DNA of 7,613 nt. Origin: Bacteroidetes bacterium UBA4009. Its GTDB lineage: Bacteria > Bacteroidota > Bacteroidia > NS11-12g > UBA9320. Location: the NCBI GenBank assembly GCA_002384205.1, contig DGBH01000079.1:4116-11728 (forward strand), written 5' to 3'. The first letter of the stretch is position 1. Each line of letters opens with the position of its first letter. The notes under the pieces are model-generated. The model was not told the origin of the DNA. It saw only the letters and a list, made by a program, of their open reading frames with translations, and did no database searches. The position numbers and the translations under genes are program-made. Positions 1-5,763 of the stretch are shown here, piece by piece.

Positions 1-161
1 TTGTTTATGGTAATGGCATGCCCCATAGCGCTTTGCGGGCTGTCAGGCGCGACCACTACTACTTTTCCAAAGGTTTTCATAACCTCTACGGTAGCTAATA
101 TGCCTGGTGCGGTAATTCCATCGTCATTACTTATTAATATTAAAGGTCTAGTATCACTCAT
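1..161 (-). CDS. surE: 5'/3'-nucleotidase SurE, N-terminal part (cut by window edge)
   Basis: Translating the minus strand from the ATG at 161-159 gives 53 residues running off the window at position 1. Residues 10-21 read [12 protein letters not shown], the SurE N-terminal metal-binding motif, with the acidic pair Asp13-Asp14. Residues 38-52 ([15 protein letters not shown]) match the second conserved block, in which Ser44 aligns with the metal-ligand serine of characterised SurE proteins. SurE is a cytoplasmic metal-dependent phosphatase that dephosphorylates nucleoside 5'- and 3'-monophosphates and is linked to stationary-phase survival. Family members are usually about 250 residues, so roughly four fifths of the gene, including the distal Asn ligand, lies outside. 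The ATG is favoured because family proteins begin a few residues before the beta strand leading to NDDG. Identification is confident; completeness cannot be judged. Confidence 0.93.
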   Translation of the reverse strand, partial: MSDTRPLILISNDDGITAPGILATVEVMKTFGKVVVVAPDSPQSAMGHAITIN

Positions 162-170
162 ATTACGTTG

Positions 171-178
171 CAAATTTA
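171..178 (-). promoter_or_regulatory. Possible Bacteroidota -7 box for surE
   Basis: The minus strand reads TAAATTTG here, a perfect match to the Bacteroidota -7 consensus TAnnTTTG, ending 9 bases before the surE ATG. No TTG (-33 box) lies 17-23 bp upstream of it. Transcription from this box would give an almost leaderless message. The motif is short and the spacer is AT-rich, so a chance match is quite possible. Confidence 0.17.
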
Positions 179-196
179 AGGTAATGGGCAATAACT

Positions 197-214
197 GAGC
201 ATTGGACAACGCTC
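197..214 (-). repeat. Short inverted repeat in the surE-recN spacer
   Basis: GAGCATTG, two bases, then CAACGCTC form an 8-bp inverted repeat with one mismatch. Read as minus-strand RNA the mismatch becomes a G-U wobble, so the hairpin is better paired in the surE direction, about 35 bases upstream of the surE start. No T-run follows on either strand, so it is not a standard terminator. It sits in a locally GC-richer stretch (about 197-235). It could be a leader hairpin, a protein-binding palindrome or part of a dispersed intergenic repeat; the sequence does not decide. Confidence 0.3.
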
Positions 215-329
215 AAGTTGCAGGCGGTGTTGGTTATACTAGACATTCGTTTGGGTAGCAATCTAATTTTACCCATTCATAGGGTTAGAATCCGTATGCC
301 ATCCTTGCTAACTCACTAAAGATACGAAA

Positions 330-363
330 TGATAATATTTTTATCCATTTGTTTGATAATATT
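330..363 (+). repeat. Two direct copies of TGATAATATT upstream of recN
   Basis: TGATAATATT occurs at 330-339 and again at 354-363, start to start 24 bp apart, in the 55 bp before the recN start. The copies are exact, but the region is AT-rich. They may be paired binding sites for a regulator of recN or simple chance; nothing in the window identifies a cognate factor. Confidence 0.25.
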
Positions 364-375
364 AATTTACATTTG
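349..375 (+). promoter_or_regulatory. Candidate Bacteroidota-type promoter of recN
   Basis: TACATTTG at 368-375 matches the -7 consensus TAnnTTTG exactly, and TTG at 349-351 could serve as the -33 box, with a 16-bp gap that is slightly shorter than usual. Transcription would start near 380-383, only a few bases before the recN ATG at 385, implying a nearly leaderless transcript. No SOS-type LexA palindrome was recognised by eye. The assignment rests on motif match only. Confidence 0.22.
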
Positions 376-384
376 CCACGCGAT

Positions 385-2034
385 ATGCTCATAAGTTTAA
401 AAGTAAAAAACTATGCCCTGATTTCAGATGTCGATATGCATTTTGATAAAGGCATGAACATTATAACGGGTGAAACGGGTGCCGGAAAGTCTATTTTAAT
501 AGGTGCTTTGGGTCTAGCTCTAGGCAAGCGTGCAGATATTTCTTCACTTAGAAACAAAGAAGATAAGTGTATTATAGAAGCTACTTTTGATGTGAGGGGT
601 TATGCGCTTCAGCCTATTTTTAACGAGCATGACCTAGATTATGAAGAGCAGACCATCCTCAGACGCGAAATTACCAGTAGTGGTAAAAGTCGTTCGTTTA
701 TAAACGATACGCCAGTTAATCTAAAATCACTGGAAGAGTTAGGTGCTAATCTGATTGAAATTCATTCCCAACATGATAATCTTCAATTATTCAAATCCGA
801 TTTCCAGTATTACAGTTTGGACATTCTTGCAGGATTATTAGAGGACCAAAAAGCATATGCCAGTGACCTAAAAACCCTTAAAAAAGATAAAATAACGCTC
901 GAAAAGTATCGCCAACAAGAGTCTGAATTAGCCAAAGAAAGCGACTTTAATCAATTTCTGTTTGATGAGTTGGCCGCCGCTAAGTTAGAATATATAGAAG
1001 AAGTAGAACTTACCGCCGAGCAAGAGCTTTTGGAAAATGCAGAAGACTTGATTCGTACGTTTAACGACGCCGATCAATTAGTTAGTGGGTCAGAAATCGC
1101 TATAACTTCTCAACTCCAAGAACTACGTGCTATACTTAAATCTCAAAAATCGACAATAACACTAGCAATAAGTGATCGCGTAAATTCCGTTCTTATAGAA
1201 ATGCAAGATATTGCACATGAAGTAGCGAAGAATGCAGAGCATATTGAGGTAAATCCGGAACGATTGACGGAAGTTAACGAAAAATTAGGCTTGATATTTA
1301 ACCTAAAAAGCAAACACCGTGCTGCGGATATTATGGAATTAATGTCAGTGCGCAATGAGCTTGAACAAAAACTAAACGTTACCGAAAGCCTGAGTGGTGA
1401 AATAGCCATACTAGAGCAAAGCATTGCAAAACACGAAACAACGCTACTCACTAAAGCACAGCTGTTAAGCAAAAAACGAAAAAAGAACGCTACGCAGATT
1501 GAACAACGAATAGATAACTTACTTGCCCAATTGGGAATGCAGCATTCACGTATACAATTTGATCTGGTAGAGAGCAATGAATTAAATGCTTTTGGATGTG
1601 ATGACTTAACAATCAAACTAAGTTCAGATAAAGGAAATTTATTTACGGACTTAAAGAAATCCGCTTCAGGTGGAGAGTTAGCACGTATTAACCTAAGTTT
1701 AAAAAGTATTTTAGCTGATTTTGTAAAAATGCCAAGTAGTATATATGATGAAATTGACACGGGTGTGAGTGGCGAAATTGCTCGAAAAGTAGGAGGGATG
1801 ATGCAGCAAATAGCCAGCAGCCAACAGGTTATCGTTATCACGCATTTACCTCAAATAGCCTCGCTAGGCACGAATCATTTGTTTGTATACAAGTCAGAAA
1901 ATGGCCAAAGTGTAGAAACCCAAGTTCGAATCTTAACAGGCGATGAACGCATCAACGAAATTGCCAAAATGATAAGTGGCGATACGCTAACAGCACATGC
2001 TGTGGAGCAAAGCAAAGAATTACTCAAAGGGTGA
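385..2034 (+). CDS. recN: DNA repair protein RecN (SMC-like ATPase)
   Basis: This is a complete 549-residue RecN, close to the usual family length of about 550. RecN is a cytoplasmic SMC-type ATPase that gathers at double-strand breaks and assists RecA-dependent repair. The N-terminal ATPase half has the opening LKVKNYALISDVDMHF, the Walker A motif GETGAGKS (residues 29-36) and the Q-loop segment IEIHSQHDNLQL (124-135). A long Glu/Lys/Leu-rich coiled-coil middle (about 155-370) follows. The C-terminal half has the ABC signature SASGGELARI (426-435), Walker B with catalytic Glu in SIYDEIDTGVSG (452-463), and the ITHLPQIAS switch region (485-493). The ATG at 385 is chosen because RecN proteins start almost directly before this first strand; an in-frame TTG at 349 would add 12 residues unlike the family. 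The gene is divergent from surE and followed at once by a terminator, so it is probably monocistronic. Confidence 0.97.
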   Translation: MLISLKVKNYALISDVDMHFDKGMNIITGETGAGKSILIGALGLALGKRADISSLRNKEDKCIIEATFDVRGYALQPIFNEHDLDYEEQTILRREITSSGKSRSFINDTPVNLKSLEELGANLIEIHSQHDNLQLFKSDFQYYSLDILAGLLEDQKAYASDLKTLKKDKITLEKYRQQESELAKESDFNQFLFDELAAAKLEYIEEVELTAEQELLENAEDLIRTFNDADQLVSGSEIAITSQLQELRAILKSQKSTITLAISDRVNSVLIEMQDIAHEVAKNAEHIEVNPERLTEVNEKLGLIFNLKSKHRAADIMELMSVRNELEQKLNVTESLSGEIAILEQSIAKHETTLLTKAQLLSKKRKKNATQIEQRIDNLLAQLGMQHSRIQFDLVESNELNAFGCDDLTIKLSSDKGNLFTDLKKSASGGELARINLSLKSILADFVKMPSSIYDEIDTGVSGEIARKVGGMMQQIASSQQVIVITHLPQIASLGTNHLFVYKSENGQSVETQVRILTGDERINEIAKMISGDTLTAHAVEQSKELLKG

Positions 2035-2067
2035 CCTAAATTAAGCTTTTAGGTATTTTTGGTTTTT
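2035..2067 (+). terminator. Intrinsic terminator of recN
   Basis: Directly after the recN stop, CCTAAA (2035-2040) and TTTAGG (2048-2053) form a 6-bp stem around a 7-base loop. TATTTTTGGTTTTT follows, giving two T-runs. The hairpin plus T-tract suits Rho-independent termination in the plus direction. Read on the minus strand it lacks a downstream T-run, so it should not serve the convergent propeller operon equally well. Confidence 0.7.
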
Positions 2068-2172
2068 AAATCAATTCATCTTTTATGTTATTACCACTAG
2101 ATAATGGCACACCAAACATCAAGTGGCCCTCAAAGCAAAATTCCTATGTAAATAAGATATTTTTTTATGTGA

Positions 2173-3621
2173 CTATTGCTTAACAATTTTTCTTACGATA
2201 CTAAAATCTGACCCTGTCAATTTCACTGAATAACTGCCCGAAGAATAGTCAGACAAATCAACTTCAATTGAACTTTCTTGATCTACGTTCCTACTATAGA
2301 TTAGTTGACCATTTGCATCTAAAACATCAATTTTTTTAACGCTAATTACATTCTCTATTCTAAATATACCATTTGCTGGATTGGGATAAAGAAATATGGA
2401 TTTTAATGGCTGATTTAACTCAGTTACAGCCACAAATCCCTTAATCGTTGCTGATCTATAAAAAATGCTTTTGGATCTTATATCTTGCCAAGTTATATGA
2501 AATACACCATCAGAAAATGCAACATAAGGGTTCTGCGCAAAGCTATTAGATTCAGTATTTACCCTATATATAGAATCTGATAACAATGTTGCCATTCCTG
2601 AATTGCTGGCGGCTAGCATTATGGACGACACACCCGATATATTTTCTTCCCACACAACACCAATGGCGTTTTGTTTTCCTGAGATTATAGGAAAGTTCTG
2701 CGATGCATTTTGGACTATATCTGGTGTTAGCATCTTGTGTTGACCAATCTCTAAATTACCAGAAGTGGCAGAAGCTATCATTACCCTAGAACGACCTGAC
2801 GATCCACTCATCCAAGTGTAATACAAACTATCGTCTGACAACATACCGGAAGGCCCAGAAGAAGGGCATGCACCTATCATCCATTTGGTTGTATCTATTT
2901 CTTTAACAGTACTAAAAGTAAGTCCATTATCATTTGATACTGACGCCCACATATCCCTTAGATCATTATCATTATTTCTAAATAATAGCACTTGTTTATC
3001 ACCGTTTGTTATAATGTTTGCTGGGCAGCAATCACAAGCCTCTCCAGGGGCAGGCCCCGTTGCCTTAACAGCTTTTGTATATGGTTGTAAGCCATCAACA
3101 GAACTTGCAACAGTGTAATGAGGCTCAAGATAACCAGGCTCAAACTCCATAAATGCTACATAAACACTCCAATCTGGAGCCACCGTAACTGCAGGAAATC
3201 TCGTAACTGGATTGTTAGATACCCTTACAGTGTCAGAAAAAGTAGCTCCCCCATCAGTGGAAGTGACGGTATAGATTAATCCTGTTTCTTCTGGAACGGC
3301 AGCGAATGTGACTACAACTTTATTGCCATAAGCAGCCATATCTGGAGCAGCCCAGTCTTGAGCAAAGACCTTCATTCCCTCTGGTGTTACTTTTAAAGGG
3401 GCTCCAAATTCACTTCCATTCCATCTAGATACATAGACTTCCTGATTTGTTTTTTTACTCCACATAACTACTGGAATATTATTGGCTGTATACACCACCT
3501 TAGGTCTTGTATAACCTATTTCAGAGTTGTCATTAATCGTAAATTGTTCAGACCAGTCTAGTTCTACTTGTGCATTGCCTATGCTTGGTAAAAAGAAAAG
3601 TATTAAGAATATTTTTTTCAT
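2173..3621 (-). CDS. Secreted beta-propeller (sialidase-like, Asp-box) protein with Cys cluster and T9SS sorting domain
   Basis: This 482-residue protein begins with a signal peptide (about residues 1-17, ending NAQ). A propeller body follows (about 30-395), and then a T9SS type A sorting domain (about 409-482) with the YPNPANG start and a GSYSVKL...IVRKIVK ending. Asp boxes STDGGATF (121-128) and SNDNGLTF (229-236) place it in the BNR/sialidase-like fold group. Seven Pro-anchored segments recur every 50-58 residues (prolines near 40, 93, 143, 200, 253, 311, 365), suggesting seven blades. No FRIP motif is visible and a sialidase arginine triad was not recognised, so sialidase activity is not supported. 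The striking feature is CDCCP (Cys196, Cys198, Cys199) with GACPSSGP (Cys252) one blade later, recalling an unassigned family of secreted propellers with CxCC and GCP motifs. It should be exported by Sec and the T9SS to the surface or medium. It lies 4 bp after the thioredoxin-like gene, so the two are probably cotranscribed. Substrate is unknown. Confidence 0.85.
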   Translation of the reverse strand: MKKIFLILFFLPSIGNAQVELDWSEQFTINDNSEIGYTRPKVVYTANNIPVVMWSKKTNQEVYVSRWNGSEFGAPLKVTPEGMKVFAQDWAAPDMAAYGNKVVVTFAAVPEETGLIYTVTSTDGGATFSDTVRVSNNPVTRFPAVTVAPDWSVYVAFMEFEPGYLEPHYTVASSVDGLQPYTKAVKATGPAPGEACDCCPANIITNGDKQVLLFRNNDNDLRDMWASVSNDNGLTFSTVKEIDTTKWMIGACPSSGPSGMLSDDSLYYTWMSGSSGRSRVMIASATSGNLEIGQHKMLTPDIVQNASQNFPIISGKQNAIGVVWEENISGVSSIMLAASNSGMATLLSDSIYRVNTESNSFAQNPYVAFSDGVFHITWQDIRSKSIFYRSATIKGFVAVTELNQPLKSIFLYPNPANGIFRIENVISVKKIDVLDANGQLIYSRNVDQESSIEVDLSDYSSGSYSVKLTGSDFSIVRKIVKQ

Positions 3622-3625
3622 GATG

Positions 3626-4381
3626 TTAATTGTTTTGAATTATCAATTTAGTTCGATAGATTGAATCTTTTTGAAGAATTTCTAAATAGTATATGCCGTT
3701 GTCGCACTGAGGTATTTCTAAAGTATTCGCACTATTTGACACTTGTTCCAGAATAGTTTGTCCTGATGAACTTATAAATTTAACAGAATAAGCTCCGTCA
3801 TTTGCCATTGAAAGAGTAATAGTACTGTTAGAAGGTGATGGAGCAGGATAGGTGTTCAATATGTTTTTGTAGATTCTTTGAGTAAAAAGAGTTCCACTAC
3901 ATTCTAGTATTTTTTGTCTCATTTCAACAAAATTTGTATCTCGCTTTATATCCCAGTGAATTTGTCTGTTCGGACATACCACAGCATACGTAGGCCAACC
4001 CACAAATGAGAACCAGCTTTTGTATAAGTTAGTAGTTGTATCTCCGCCCCCTTCACGCCCCGCTGATGGATAATTAACTCCATACAAGAACTCAAACTCG
4101 TCAACTTTATCATTATTATCTCTGTCGCTTATTCCTAAAATCAGCAATGAATCTTGATCGTACTCATTAAGTAATCTAGCCAAAGCTGGGGTAAGCTTTT
4201 GACATGGGGTACAGTCTGCAAAGAAGAAATCCAAAACAACTGTTCTACCTTTTGCCAATTCGTTATATAAATTCCAACTTTCTCCTTTAGTATCCGTAAT
4301 AGTAAAGTCTCTGGCCTCTTGACCATAGACTATGTTTACAATCAGGCTAAATAGTATTAAAGTGCTATATCTTAATTTCAT
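3626..4381 (-). CDS. Secreted TlpA/thioredoxin-like protein with divergent T9SS-type C-terminal domain
   Basis: From the ATG at 4381-4379 this is a 251-residue protein. The signal peptide (about 1-20, ending VYGQ) leads into a thioredoxin-like domain (about 22-165) of the TlpA/AhpC-TSA type. The active site is FADCTPCQK with Cys57 and Cys60, followed by the strand LLILGISDRD and the cis-proline motif GWPTY (Pro130). The tail (about 178-251) opens TYPAPSPSNSTI and ends GIYYLEILQ...RTKLIIQ, a divergent form of the T9SS sorting domain. It probably acts as a thiol-disulfide reductase or isomerase outside the cytoplasm. Further cysteines at 136, 161 and 226 are not part of the standard motif. An in-frame ATG at 4414 would add 11 residues; the later start gives the more usual compact MK-type signal peptide. 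The gene lies between murF and the Cys-cluster propeller, probably in one transcript, and the propeller is its most obvious candidate partner. Confidence 0.85.
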   Translation of the reverse strand: MKLRYSTLILFSLIVNIVYGQEARDFTITDTKGESWNLYNELAKGRTVVLDFFFADCTPCQKLTPALARLLNEYDQDSLLILGISDRDNNDKVDEFEFLYGVNYPSAGREGGGDTTTNLYKSWFSFVGWPTYAVVCPNRQIHWDIKRDTNFVEMRQKILECSGTLFTQRIYKNILNTYPAPSPSNSTITLSMANDGAYSVKFISSSGQTILEQVSNSANTLEIPQCDNGIYYLEILQKDSIYRTKLIIQNN

Positions 4382-4434
4382 AATTAATAGACTACTTTTT
4401 AGTGGTTCTTTCATATTGACAGCAGGCGTTGTAT

Positions 4435-5700
4435 TTACAAATAATTCAATACTCCTTCCATTTTCATACCGCGACTTCCTTTTACCAAGAATGCAGTATG
4501 GGTATAATTAGCATGTTGCACTTGAGCGCCCAATTCTTCCATAGTGGATGGTGTTGTTAGGCCACTATGCGCTGAAATGCTAGCAAAATGCTGTCCAAGT
4601 GTGTAAATTTGGGTAAAGCCAAATGTCAGGGCCCATTGCAATAGCTCATCGTGCTCTTGATCAGCCGTAGGTCCCATTTCAAACATATCTCCAAGGATAA
4701 GCACTTTTTGCAGTTGTGGCATTTTGGCAAAGTTGCGTATGGCCACTTGCATACTGCTTGGGTTAGCATTATAGGCATCTAGCAATATAGTGTTTCCACC
4801 TTTTTCGATAAGCTGTGAGCGGTTATTATCGGGTTGGTAAGCTGCAATTCCTTCTTTTATTGATGGTAATTCAAGGTTGAAATATTCACCAATAGCAACT
4901 GCAGTAAGTATGTTATCTAAGTTATAATCTCCCATAAGTGGAGAAGTAAAGGCTATATTTTTATAGGTAAATGAAATAGAAGGAACCAATGTAGTAATAG
5001 CACATAAGTCTTTTGAGAATAGGATCTTCTTTTCAATTCCTCGGCTCATTCGGGTAAGCCATTCGTCATCTTGGTTTACAAAAGCTGTCCCCTGATGTTT
5101 AAGTAGATAATGAAAGATTTCACTTTCTTCTTTGGCTACGGCTTCCAGCGTTCCAAATCCTTCTAAGTGTTCCTTCCCGATATTGGTAATTAAGCCAAAA
5201 TTAGGTTCTGCTATAGCACATAAGGCAGCTATTTCACCAGGATTATTAGTGCCGAGTTCTATAATGGCTATCTCCGTGTCTTGCGGCATTTGTAATAGGG
5301 TAATAGGTACCCCAATGTGGTTATTAAAATTACCTTGTGTGCAATGTGTTTTGTACTTACGGGCTAAAACTGCATAAATCAGATTTTTGGTTGTAGTTTT
5401 TCCGTTGCTTCCGCATATTCCTAAAACGGGTATGTCGTAGCACTTACGGTGAAAATTGGCAACTTCTTGCATGTAAATAAGCACATCGGGAACCAAGATG
5501 AGTCTATCGTCCTGTTCAATATTTTCATCTATAACAGAATATGCAGCACCTTTTTCAAGTGCTTGAATTGCAAATGTATTTCCGTTAAAATTATCTCCTT
5601 TAAGTGCAAAAAAAATGCATCCTGGAGTTATCGCACGGCTATCGGTGGTAAATCGAAACTCACTTTCAATGAGTAGATTGTAAAATTTAGTAAGGTTCAC
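4435..5700 (-). CDS. murF: UDP-N-acetylmuramoyl-tripeptide--D-alanyl-D-alanine ligase MurF
   Basis: MurF is the cytoplasmic ligase that joins D-Ala-D-Ala to the UDP-MurNAc-tripeptide using ATP, the last cytoplasmic step of stem-peptide assembly. The N-terminal substrate-binding segment has TTDSRAITPGCIFFALKG (residues 18-35). The central ATPase domain carries the P-loop GSNGKTTT (97-104), GNFNNHIGVP (123-132) and ELGTNNPGEIA (148-158). The C-terminal domain has DAYNANPSSM (308-317), LGDMFEMG (336-343) and KGSRGMKME (407-415). There is no ATG in frame upstream of these motifs. GTG at 5700-5698 gives 421 residues and the expected short N-terminus (VNLTKFYNLLIES); TTG codons at 5724 and 5727 would add up to 9 residues. 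Length fits Bacteroidota MurF. The gene is first in a minus-strand cluster with the two secreted genes and divergent from the FG-GAP gene. Confidence 0.96.
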   Translation of the reverse strand: MNLTKFYNLLIESEFRFTTDSRAITPGCIFFALKGDNFNGNTFAIQALEKGAAYSVIDENIEQDDRLILVPDVLIYMQEVANFHRKCYDIPVLGICGSNGKTTTKNLIYAVLARKYKTHCTQGNFNNHIGVPITLLQMPQDTEIAIIELGTNNPGEIAALCAIAEPNFGLITNIGKEHLEGFGTLEAVAKEESEIFHYLLKHQGTAFVNQDDEWLTRMSRGIEKKILFSKDLCAITTLVPSISFTYKNIAFTSPLMGDYNLDNILTAVAIGEYFNLELPSIKEGIAAYQPDNNRSQLIEKGGNTILLDAYNANPSSMQVAIRNFAKMPQLQKVLILGDMFEMGPTADQEHDELLQWALTFGFTQIYTLGQHFASISAHSGLTTPSTMEELGAQVQHANYTHTAFLVKGSRGMKMEGVLNYL

Positions 5701-5763
5701 AAAAAAACAGTTATTACTGTGCAACAAAAGTGGTAATTTAGTGCTCTATAAAAAACCGTTTAT
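5701..5763. promoter_or_regulatory. Divergent spacer between murF and the FG-GAP gene
   Basis: This 63-bp spacer must hold the start signals of two divergent genes. On the plus strand TAATTTAG (5734-5741) is a one-mismatch match to the Bacteroidota -7 box TAnnTTTG, with TTA (not TTG) about 20 bp upstream. On the minus strand CACTTTTG (5732-5725) is likewise a one-mismatch match. The plus-strand gene is preceded by an A-rich leader (TATAAAAAACC) instead of a Shine-Dalgarno site. Neither promoter is convincing in detail, but the position makes regulatory content very likely. Confidence 0.35.

Noticed and set aside
1..198. Plus-strand open frame of 65 codons at the window start
   Set aside because: It is antisense to the surE coding region, whose minus-strand translation carries the conserved NDDG and APDSPQS motifs. 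The plus frame resembles nothing known.
349..384. TTG at 349 as the recN start
   Set aside because: It would add 12 residues not expected in RecN, whereas the ATG at 385 gives the typical N-terminus. The TTG also fits a -33 promoter box.
1143..1841. Minus-strand open frame of 232 codons inside recN
   Set aside because: It is Ser/Cys/Ile-rich, the usual look of an antisense shadow, and lies wholly opposite the RecN coiled coil and C-terminal ATPase motifs, which are clearly the real coding sense.
2094..2126. CCACT...AGTGG inverted repeat as terminator of the minus-strand operon
   Set aside because: The stem is only 5 bp around a loop of more than 20 bases, and no T-run follows on the minus strand.
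2885..3118. Plus-strand open frame within the propeller gene
   Set aside because: It is antisense to the Cys-cluster and Asp-box region of a well-supported secreted protein and has no recognisable motif.
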